From positions 1 to 9,958 of the forward strand of contig JAVHXX010000128.1 in the NCBI GenBank assembly GCA_031119595.1: a stretch of DNA of 9,958 nucleotides, written 5' to 3'. Position 1 is the stretch's first letter, and each line of letters opens with the position of its first letter. Positions 1 through 5,614 of the stretch are shown here, one piece after another. The notes beneath the pieces were generated by a model. That model did not search any database. It saw only the letters and a program-made list of their open reading frames with translations, and was not told where the DNA came from. Made by a program: the position numbers and the translations under genes. The stretch comes from Patulibacter sp. (GTDB taxonomy: Bacteria > Actinomycetota > Thermoleophilia > Solirubrobacterales > Solirubrobacteraceae).

Positions 1-58
1 CGCTGGCCGCGGCCACGCTTGCACGCCGCTGACGGTTCGGCCCGCGGCCCGCGGCTCC

Positions 59-75
59 GGCGGCGCTCCGCCGCC
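59..75. terminator. GC stem-loop upstream of the first gene, possible terminator
   Basis: A perfect 7-bp inverted repeat (ggcggcg / cgccgcc) with a 3-nt loop lies between the window's left edge and the first gene. No T-run follows, so it is not a classic intrinsic terminator, although U-poor hairpins are common in high-GC actinobacteria. It could end a gene lying to the left. In DNA this rich in C and G such repeats also arise by chance. Confidence 0.25.
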
Positions 76-84
76 ACTCCGGGT

Positions 85-90
85 TAGGGT
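85..90 (+). promoter_or_regulatory. -10 element (TAGGGT) of a probable leaderless promoter
   Basis: TAGGGT fits the actinobacterial TAnnnT -10 pattern and ends 7 nt before the GTG at 98. That spacing places transcription start at or next to the start codon. There is no Shine-Dalgarno sequence before this start and no convincing -35. The same hexamer occurs upstream of the ABC operon at 6888-6893. Confidence 0.45.
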
Positions 91-97
91 GCGGTGC

Positions 98-1537
98 GTG
101 TCGAAGCTCGTCGCATCGTTCCTCGTCGTCGCAGGCGGTGCCGCCGTCGCCGGCGGGGCCGCGCACGCGGCCGGGTCCGATGCCCCTCGCGCCGCCAGCG
201 CGGTGCGGAGGCCGCACGTCACGGTCGCGCCCCCGAAGACGATCACGATCACGCGCAACGACATCGACGCGCTCACCGCGGACCCGGACGGCTCGCTCCG
301 CGTGCGGACCACCGGCCAGGAGGTCAACACCGATCCGGACAGCGACGGTGAACTGATCCACACCGCGACCGGCGCGCTCCGGACCTACGGCGCGACCGGC
401 GTGGCGGCCGGTCTGGTGGCCACGCCGGGCACGCCTGGCAACGAGCTCCCGGGCTTCGGGGAGTTCGCGTACACCCCGACCGGATCGGTGGAAGCGTTCG
501 ACATCGAGATCCCGAAGAGCGGTCCCGCGTCGCCGGTCACCGTGCACGTCGTGACCCGCGACCGGGCGGGCAACGTCGTCGGCGACGATCCCCTCCCGCT
601 CAGGAACGGCGGCGACCGGGAGTACCTCGATGCCGGCGTCGACCACATCCACGTCGGGCCCACCGGCGCGGTCGTCCTCGAGGGGCTCCAGGGACCGGTG
701 AACCCGAAGGACGACAACCAGGCCAGCTGGCTCGCGTTCAAGCCCGCCGGCGCCGACCACATCGGACCGCCGATCGCCCTGACGGACGGCTCCCGGAACT
801 CGTTCGGCTTCGACGCCGTCCCGACTCCGGACGGCGGTGCGCTCCTCGTCGGCTTCGGCAACGGTCAGGCCGGCGCGTACGTCCGACGGGTCGATCCGGC
901 GGGACGCCTCGGAGCCGTCATCCCGTTGCCGCCCCTCCCGAAGCGCCTCGACGCCTCGATGTCCTACGCCGTCGGGCCGACGGGCACCCTCGTCGTCGCC
1001 TTCAGCACGAAGCCCCACGCGAAGCGCGGCGGGCCGCCCGGCGGCCTCTACGTCTCGACCCTCGCCGCCGGATCGACCGCCCCGAGCGCACCGATCCGCG
1101 TGCCCGGCGGAGCGCAGAGCACGGCCGGCGACGCGCCGTCGATCGTGGTCGGTTCCGGCGATCGCACGATGATCGCGATCCGGCGCACGCACGGCGGGTT
1201 CACCCTCCTCGAGGGGCGGCCCACGTCGCTCGAGCCGACCTACGCGGTCGGCGGGAGCAGGTACGCCGACCCCCAGATCGTCCAGAGCCCCGGTGGTACG
1301 ACCACGCTGGTGTGGAGCGACGAATCGTCCCATGAGCCGTTCCGCAGCCCGATCCTCGCCGCCCGGCGGCCGGCCGGCCGAGCGTTCGGCCACGTGGTCC
1401 AGCTCACGCCCCGGTCCGTCCACGAGGCCGGGCTCATCGATGTCGAGGCCACCGCGGCGGGCAACGTCGCCGTCGCCTACCGCGACGACGAACGCAACCG
1501 GTCGTACCTCGTCCCGGCCCTCTGGCCGACCGCCTGA
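98..1537 (+). CDS. secreted protein of unknown function, probable beta-propeller
   Basis: I do not recognise a named family. The N-terminus is a signal peptide: Lys3, then a hydrophobic Ala/Gly/Val core, then an AHA-AG type cleavage site near residue 24. The mature part (about 455 residues) has no later membrane helix, lipobox or sorting signal, so release outside the cell is likely. It is rich in Gly, Pro, Thr and Val, and short turn-strand units recur: PDGGALLVGF, GPTGTLVVAFS, PGGTTTLVWSDES, AAGNVAVAYRDDE. Such 'PxG-hydrophobic strand' blades suggest a six- or seven-bladed propeller, which is an inference from pattern only. I chose GTG 98 because the TAGGGT -10 sits 7 nt upstream; an in-frame GTG at 89 would add three residues (MRC) and still give a signal peptide. 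It appears to be a single-gene unit, with a hairpin at 1563-1577 after the stop. The reading frame is certain and the function unknown. Confidence 0.85.
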   Translation: MSKLVASFLVVAGGAAVAGGAAHAAGSDAPRAASAVRRPHVTVAPPKTITITRNDIDALTADPDGSLRVRTTGQEVNTDPDSDGELIHTATGALRTYGATGVAAGLVATPGTPGNELPGFGEFAYTPTGSVEAFDIEIPKSGPASPVTVHVVTRDRAGNVVGDDPLPLRNGGDREYLDAGVDHIHVGPTGAVVLEGLQGPVNPKDDNQASWLAFKPAGADHIGPPIALTDGSRNSFGFDAVPTPDGGALLVGFGNGQAGAYVRRVDPAGRLGAVIPLPPLPKRLDASMSYAVGPTGTLVVAFSTKPHAKRGGPPGGLYVSTLAAGSTAPSAPIRVPGGAQSTAGDAPSIVVGSGDRTMIAIRRTHGGFTLLEGRPTSLEPTYAVGGSRYADPQIVQSPGGTTTLVWSDESSHEPFRSPILAARRPAGRAFGHVVQLTPRSVHEAGLIDVEATAAGNVAVAYRDDERNRSYLVPALWPTA

Positions 1538-1562
1538 GGCTCGCGGACCGGGCCAGTCCTGG

Positions 1563-1577
1563 CGCGGCTGTGCCGCG
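1563..1577. terminator. stem-loop after the secreted protein gene
   Basis: CGCGGC-tgt-GCCGCG forms a perfect 6-bp stem with a 3-nt loop, 25 nt after the stop codon at 1537. A dyad GCCAG-tc-CTGGC (1552-1563) abuts it. There is no T-tract. Its position between two separately promoted genes makes a terminator plausible, but the evidence is structural only. Confidence 0.3.
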
Positions 1578-1578
1578 G

Positions 1579-1608
1579 CTGACGCCGCCCGGGTCGATGC
1601 TTCAAGAT
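1579..1608 (+). promoter_or_regulatory. probable leaderless promoter of purM
   Basis: CTGACG at 1579-1584 resembles a -35 box. It is separated by 18 nt from CAAGAT at 1603-1608, a -10-like hexamer that ends 7 nt before ATG 1616. No Shine-Dalgarno sequence lies at a usable distance from either candidate ATG (1607 or 1616). The geometry matches the promoter of the preceding gene and supports the 1616 start. Confidence 0.4.
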
Positions 1609-1615
1609 GGGGGCC

Positions 1616-2668
1616 ATGAGCGAGGCGTACGCAGCGGCCGGAGTCGACACCGACCAGTCCGACAAGGCGGTCGCCGCGATCGTCGGTGAGCTGAAGTCGG
1701 CCAAGCCCGACGGCGGCTCGCGCGTGGTGCCGCTCCCCGGCCACTACGCCAGCGTCCTCACCGTGGCGCCCGGCCTCGGCCTCGCGATCGCCACCGACGG
1801 CGTCGGCAGCAAGCTGATCGTCGCCGAGCAGACCGACCGGATCGAGACGGTCGGGATCGACTGCGTCGCCATGAACGTCAACGACCTCGTGTGCGTCGGT
1901 GCGGAGCCGATCGCCATGGTCGACTACATCGCCGTCGAGGAGAGCGACCCGGCCCGCCTCGGGCGCATCGCCGCCGGCATCGCCGAGGGCGCACGCCAGG
2001 CGAACATCGAGATCCCGGGCGGCGAGGTCGCGGTCCTGCCCGAGCTCATCCGCGGGCACCCGTCGCCGCAGGGCTTCGACCTGTGCGGCGCGGCCGTCGG
2101 CACCGTCGCCATCGCCGACATCATCACCGGCGATGCGATCGCCCCGGGTGACGCGCTCGTCGGCGTGCCCTCGAGCGGCCTGCACTCCAACGGCTACACC
2201 CTCGCCCGCCGCGCGGTCCTCGAGCAGGGTGGCCTCGCGCTCGACGCCACGCCGGAGGAGCTGGGCGGCGCGACCGTCGCCGACGCGCTCCTCGAGCCGA
2301 CCCTCATCTACGTGCGCGCGGCGCTCGCGCTGATCCGCAGCGACGTCGACGTCCACGGCCTCGCGCACATCACCGGCGGCGGCGTCGCCAACCTCCTGCG
2401 CCTCGGCAAGGACGTCGGCTACGCGATCGACACCCCGCTGCCCGTCCCCGGGATCTTCCCGCTGGTGCAGCGCCTCGGCAACGTCACCGAACGCGAGATG
2501 TGGGAGGTCTTCAACATGGGCTGCGGCTTCATCGCGACCGTCCCCGCGGACCAGGCCGAGCAGGCCGCCGCGATCCTCGCCGAGCACCACGAGGGCGCTG
2601 CCGTCATCGGCCGCGTCACCGCCGACACCGGGTCGGTCACGGTGCGCGGCGACTCCATCCTCGGCTGA
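1616..2668 (+). CDS. purM: phosphoribosylformylglycinamidine cyclo-ligase (AIR synthetase)
   Basis: PurM closes the imidazole ring in de novo purine synthesis: FGAM + ATP gives AIR + ADP + Pi, in the cytoplasm, as a homodimer. The 350-residue length is normal. Family motifs occur in order: AGVD near residues 8-11, DGVGSK 61-66, GIDCVAMNVNDL 80-91, SSGLHSNGYTLAR 186-198, HITGGG 251-256 and FNMGCGF 299-305. The usual bacterial GGETAEMPGxY loop is replaced by GGEVAVLPELI (136-146), and the segment after HITGGG reads VANLLRLGKDVGYAID rather than the bacterial ENIPR type. Both are closer to archaeal-type PurM, from memory of the family. ATG 1616 (MSEAYAAAGVD) fits the family N-terminus and the -10 spacing; an in-frame ATG at 1607 would add three residues. 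No other purine gene is adjacent, and the next gene is convergent. Confidence 0.95.
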   Translation: MSEAYAAAGVDTDQSDKAVAAIVGELKSAKPDGGSRVVPLPGHYASVLTVAPGLGLAIATDGVGSKLIVAEQTDRIETVGIDCVAMNVNDLVCVGAEPIAMVDYIAVEESDPARLGRIAAGIAEGARQANIEIPGGEVAVLPELIRGHPSPQGFDLCGAAVGTVAIADIITGDAIAPGDALVGVPSSGLHSNGYTLARRAVLEQGGLALDATPEELGGATVADALLEPTLIYVRAALALIRSDVDVHGLAHITGGGVANLLRLGKDVGYAIDTPLPVPGIFPLVQRLGNVTEREMWEVFNMGCGFIATVPADQAEQAAAILAEHHEGAAVIGRVTADTGSVTVRGDSILG

Positions 2669-2681
2669 GCCGCGCCGCATC

Positions 2682-2709
2682 CGGCGGGCGCCGCCGCGCG
2701 AGACCGCGC
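2682..2709. terminator. two adjacent GC hairpins between convergent genes
   Basis: CGGCGG-gcg-CCGCCG (2682-2696) and GCGCG-agac-CGCGC (2696-2709) are back-to-back stem-loops sharing one base. They fill most of the 46-bp gap between the purM stop and the stop of the convergent RDD gene. Such a site could serve as a bidirectional terminator. It lacks T-runs, and the strong C/G bias lowers the weight of the evidence. Confidence 0.35.
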
Positions 2710-2714
2710 CGCGG

Positions 2715-3488
2715 CTACTTCGGGACGGGCGCCGTCACCACGCGGGTGTCGGCGAGGAGGTCGTGCCCGGCCCGGCGCTGGTTGTCCCACAGCGGCCAGA
2801 AGTAGTTGAGGACCCCGGCCAGGCCGATCGTCACCAGCGATGCGACCTGCACGAGGACGACGCGCCCGAGCACCTCGCGCCGCAGCGCGACCCGCAGCGT
2901 CATCGGTGCCCCGTCGCCCCGCATGACGCGCAGGCCGAGCGCCCGCTTGCCGGGCGTCTGCCCGTCCCAGCGGACGAGGAAGATCGCCGGGATCACGCCG
3001 AGCACGAGGCGGCTCACGACGAGCGCCACGTAGAGCGGCACCGGATGGACGATCGAATCCGGGAGGGTGCCGGTGCTGAAGAAGAGCGAGGCGTCGTCGA
3101 CGGTCATCCCGGCGCCGAGGCCGATGGCGAGCATCACCGCGAAGATCCCGATGCCGAAGAGGATGCTGTCGATCAGGAATGCACCGGCCCGGCGCCACCA
3201 GCCCGCGAGCACGTGCACGTTTCCGGCCTGGGCACTGGCCGCGGCGTACGCGGCGGCGACCTGGTGCGGCGGCGGAGGCTCGGCGGCCGGCTGGTGCGGC
3301 GCGCCCCAGGCGCCGGTGCCGGGCGCGGGCCGATAGGTCGGCGCGGGCGTGACGGCCGGTGCGGACCCGTCGAGGGGCTCCCAGATCGACGGCTCGAGCG
3401 GCGGTGCAGGGGCGACCGGCGGCTCCTCCTTGCGGAGGCTCGGTGGCGTGGGCTGATCTGGGGAGGCGTCGTCGGGCGAAGAGGTCAC
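2715..3488 (-). CDS. RDD-family membrane protein, fourth of the tandem array
   Basis: This 257-residue protein has a long Pro/Ala-rich, probably cytoplasmic N-terminal tail (about residues 1-92, with runs such as PAPP and PPPP), followed by a complete RDD domain. The domain shows WWRRAGAFLIDS (97-108, keeping the Arg and Asp that name the family), a first membrane helix around 107-127, a second around 150-172, DGQTPGKRALGLRVMRGDG (175-193), a third hydrophobic stretch around 208-230, and the closing LWDNQRRAGHDLLADTRVV (233-251). The second motif begins WDG where the two middle paralogues have TNG. The GTG start at 3488 overlaps the previous stop in a GTGA (4-bp overlap) with no Shine-Dalgarno sequence, so translation is probably coupled. 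RDD proteins have no single known role; transport or ion-stress functions have been proposed for some members. The family call is firm and the function unknown. Confidence 0.88.
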   Translation of the reverse strand: MTSSPDDASPDQPTPPSLRKEEPPVAPAPPLEPSIWEPLDGSAPAVTPAPTYRPAPGTGAWGAPHQPAAEPPPPHQVAAAYAAASAQAGNVHVLAGWWRRAGAFLIDSILFGIGIFAVMLAIGLGAGMTVDDASLFFSTGTLPDSIVHPVPLYVALVVSRLVLGVIPAIFLVRWDGQTPGKRALGLRVMRGDGAPMTLRVALRREVLGRVVLVQVASLVTIGLAGVLNYFWPLWDNQRRAGHDLLADTRVVTAPVPK

Positions 3489-4303
3489 GGCGTGCGGGCG
3501 CCGCGATCGACGACCACGCGGGAGCGCGCGATCATGTCGTGCAGCGACCTGCGCTCATGGTCCCAGAGCGACCACCCGTACTGCGCCACGGTGGCCAGGC
3601 CAAAGGTGAACAGGCTCACCACCGAGAAGGCGACCTCACGCAGGAGGACCGTCCGGTAGACCGCCCAGCCGAAGGTGATCGGCGCGCCGTCCTCGCGCAT
3701 CACGCGGATCCCGGCAGCGCGGCGGCCGGGCGTCTGCCCGTTCGTGCGGCTCATGAAGAAGCCGGTGTAGACGGCGAGCACGCCCCAGTACACGACGCTC
3801 GCCACGATCCCCGCGACGAGGATCCAGTGCTTGAGCTCATGCAGGTCGCCGGTACCGCTGAGCACGGCGGCGGGGTTGGAGGCGTTGCCGTAGACCTCCG
3901 TCGAGAGCGTCGTGTCGCGGCCGGCGGCGTGGAACACGCTCGGCATCACGAACGCCATCACGATCGCGGTCGGGATGAGGAGGATGAAGCTGTCGATCGA
4001 CATCGCGCGTGCGCGCTGGCCGAAGGTCGCGAGCGCATACATCCGGCCCGGCTCGGGGAGTTCCGAGGCGGGCAGCTCCGGGAGCGCCGGCATCAGCGTG
4101 AGCGGGCTCTGCGCGACCACCCGCTGGGCGACCGTCGGCTTCGGTTGCGGCATGAGCCCGGCCGCGATCGCCTCGGCCTCGCCCGCGGGGCGGGCAGGTG
4201 GCGTGTCCTTGATGTAGGGCGCGGGTGCGTCCCAGCCCGCGTACGGGTCATAGGGCGGCAGGTCGTAGTCGCCGGCGCCGGCCGGTTCGCCGAAGTCAGT
4301 CAC
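3485..4303 (-). CDS. RDD-family membrane protein, third of the tandem array
   Basis: This is a 272-residue protein and the longest paralogue. The N-terminal 85 or so residues are Pro- and Tyr-rich (LPPYDPYAGWDAPAPY at 15-30) with no membrane helix, so the tail is probably cytoplasmic. The RDD domain follows: FGQRARAMSIDSFILL (94-109), first helix about 104-121, second about 160-182, RTNGQTPGRRAAGIRVMREDG (186-206), third hydrophobic region about 217-242, and LWDHERRSLHDMIARSRVV (246-264). The loop between the first two helices is enlarged (about 122-158) and polar, probably facing outside. GTG 4303 lies 8 bp inside the upstream gene, and GAGGG six nt before it (4310-4314 on this strand) is a usable ribosome site. 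The gene ends in a GTGA junction with the next one. Its sequence is closest to the second paralogue. Specific function unknown. Confidence 0.88.
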   Translation of the reverse strand: MTDFGEPAGAGDYDLPPYDPYAGWDAPAPYIKDTPPARPAGEAEAIAAGLMPQPKPTVAQRVVAQSPLTLMPALPELPASELPEPGRMYALATFGQRARAMSIDSFILLIPTAIVMAFVMPSVFHAAGRDTTLSTEVYGNASNPAAVLSGTGDLHELKHWILVAGIVASVVYWGVLAVYTGFFMSRTNGQTPGRRAAGIRVMREDGAPITFGWAVYRTVLLREVAFSVVSLFTFGLATVAQYGWSLWDHERRSLHDMIARSRVVVDRGARTP

Positions 4304-4916
4304 GGACGACCCTCGTCTTCGCGATGTGATCGTGGATCGCGCGCCGCTCGCTGTCCCACAGCGGCCAGAGCGCGTCGACGAGCGCGTACACGTAGAACGT
4401 CAGCGAACTGGCGACCGAGGCCAACAGGCCCTTCACCAGGAACTCACGGAAGACGGCGAACGCGAACGTCATCCGGGTTCCATCGGCACGAACCACCCGG
4501 ATCCCAAGCATCTGCTTGCCGAGGGTCCGACCATTCGTCCGCCACATCCACGCCGGGGCGTACATCAGCGACACGAGCAGGAAGATCATCGACCCCAGGA
4601 ACAGCACCAGCAGGAACGACACGAACGCCGCTTCGCCGTCGCCGTCGTGGAATTCGAGGTCGAACGCATCGGTCGCGAGGATGGGCACCACGACCAGCCC
4701 GACGAGGGCGGCCGTCATCGCCACCACGAGGAACCCGTCGATGAGCGCCGCGCCGGCGCGGCGCCCCCAGCTCGCGAGTTCGTACGTCGGGCCGGAACCC
4801 TGGTCGATCGGCGAGGCGGGGCGCGCGAACGCCGCGGGCCGCACCGGCCCGCCGGGCTTGTCGAACCGCACGCCCGCCGTGGGCTTCTCGAAGTGGGCTC
4901 CGCCCGGGTCGCTCAC
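4296..4916 (-). CDS. RDD-family membrane protein, second of the tandem array
   Basis: This 206-residue protein has a compact RDD domain and a short tail (about 1-45) carrying a near-repeat FEKP / FDKP. Visible motifs are SWGRRAGAALIDGF (49-62), a first helix about 60-82, a strong second helix about 98-121, RTNGRTLGKQMLGIRVVRADG (126-146), a third hydrophobic stretch about 158-182, and LWDSERRAIHDHIAKTRVV (186-204). An acidic loop (about 83-95, DAFDLEFHDGDGE) joins the first two helices. GTG 4916 is preceded by a 24-bp gap from the first array gene with no clear Shine-Dalgarno sequence. The stop overlaps the next gene by 8 bp, so the two are likely coupled. It has the most canonical domain of the four. 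Specific function unknown. Confidence 0.9.
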   Translation of the reverse strand: MSDPGGAHFEKPTAGVRFDKPGGPVRPAAFARPASPIDQGSGPTYELASWGRRAGAALIDGFLVVAMTAALVGLVVVPILATDAFDLEFHDGDGEAAFVSFLLVLFLGSMIFLLVSLMYAPAWMWRTNGRTLGKQMLGIRVVRADGTRMTFAFAVFREFLVKGLLASVASSLTFYVYALVDALWPLWDSERRAIHDHIAKTRVVRD

Positions 4917-4940
4917 GTCGTCACCCGGAGGTCGACGGGG

Positions 4941-5567
4941 TCAGGTCGCGCGGACGACGCGCGTCTTGGCCATGAAGTCGTGGCCGGCGCGGCTCTGCGG
5001 ATCCCACAGCGGCCAGAGGTAGCTGAGCAGGGCCGGCACGAAGAAGATCCCGCCGATGCCGTTCACGACGATGCCCTTGAGGAGCGGTTCGCGCACGAAC
5101 GCCTGCCCCAGGCTGGGGGTGAGGCCCGCATCGGTGACGACGCGGATCCCGACCATCTTCTTGCCCACGGTGGCACCGTTCAGACGGGCCATCGCGATGG
5201 GTGCGTACAGCAGACCTGACAGGTAGTAGAGGGCGACCCAGGTGACCGCGATGCCACCCAGATTGCTGATGCCATCGGGTGGGTCGATGGTGACGGTGCT
5301 GAACGGATGGTCAGCGACGATCAGGAAGCCCAGGAGTGGGATGGGAAGGGTGATCAGCAACCGGACGATGATGTCCAGCAGATGGGCGCCGAATCGGGCG
5401 CCCCAGCCCGCCAGGACGTGCGCCTCGCCGGTCGGTTGGGCCTGCGGCGGCGGGGTCACGTAGGTGGGCTTCACGAGGGACGGGCCGCTGCTCTGCGGTG
5501 CGCCGCCGGGGATGCCGATCGGGCCACCACCCGGGATACCGAACGGGTTGTTGGTCTGGTCGCTCAT
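4941..5567 (-). CDS. RDD-family membrane protein, first of the tandem array
   Basis: This is a 208-residue protein. The tail (about 1-48) is Gly/Pro-rich with repeated GIPGG units (FGIPGGGPIGIPGGAP at 9-24). The RDD domain shows GWGARFGAHLLDIIV (54-68), a first helix about 65-85, a second about 105-126, RLNGATVGKKMVGIRVVTDAG (128-148), a third hydrophobic region about 160-185, and LWDPQSRAGHDFMAKTRVV (187-205). ATG 5567 (MSDQTNNPF) was chosen because it matches the MSD/MTD beginnings of its paralogues. Upstream in-frame starts at 5588 (ATG) and 5597 (GTG) would add an MPHMTHCRHL-type extension reaching to within a few bases of the divergent aminotransferase promoter. It leads the reverse-strand operon; I see no convincing -10 or Shine-Dalgarno sequence for it. 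Function unknown beyond family. Confidence 0.88.
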   Translation of the reverse strand: MSDQTNNPFGIPGGGPIGIPGGAPQSSGPSLVKPTYVTPPPQAQPTGEAHVLAGWGARFGAHLLDIIVRLLITLPIPLLGFLIVADHPFSTVTIDPPDGISNLGGIAVTWVALYYLSGLLYAPIAMARLNGATVGKKMVGIRVVTDAGLTPSLGQAFVREPLLKGIVVNGIGGIFFVPALLSYLWPLWDPQSRAGHDFMAKTRVVRAT

Positions 5568-5600
5568 GAGATGTCGGCAGTGTGTCATGTGCGGCACGGG

Positions 5601-5606
5601 TAGATT
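5601..5606 (+). promoter_or_regulatory. -10 element (TAGATT) of a probable leaderless promoter
   Basis: TAGATT matches the TAnnnT -10 pattern and ends 8 nt before ATG 5615, with no Shine-Dalgarno sequence between. This argues for the 5615 start over an in-frame upstream start at 5582. It lies in the 47-bp gap between the divergent start codons at 5567 and 5615, so the reverse RDD operon promoter must be very close to it or overlap it. Confidence 0.5.
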
Positions 5607-5614
5607 CGAAACGG

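Noticed and set aside
3..32. Possible end of an upstream gene (LAAATLARR then TGA)
   Set aside because: It is only nine codons before a stop. Another frame (1-87) is equally open, so no reading can be supported from this window.
1538..1615. A riboswitch or purine-responsive leader before purM
   Set aside because: The promoter geometry leaves essentially no leader, and no purine-aptamer pattern is visible.
3359..4744. A 461-codon forward open frame opposite the RDD genes
   Set aside because: It is antisense to three RDD genes with conserved motifs. The translation is Arg/His/Gly-rich low-complexity sequence, typical of a GC-rich shadow frame.
5605..5610. TTCGAA palindrome next to the aminotransferase -10
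   Set aside because: A single 6-bp palindrome is too short to call an operator.
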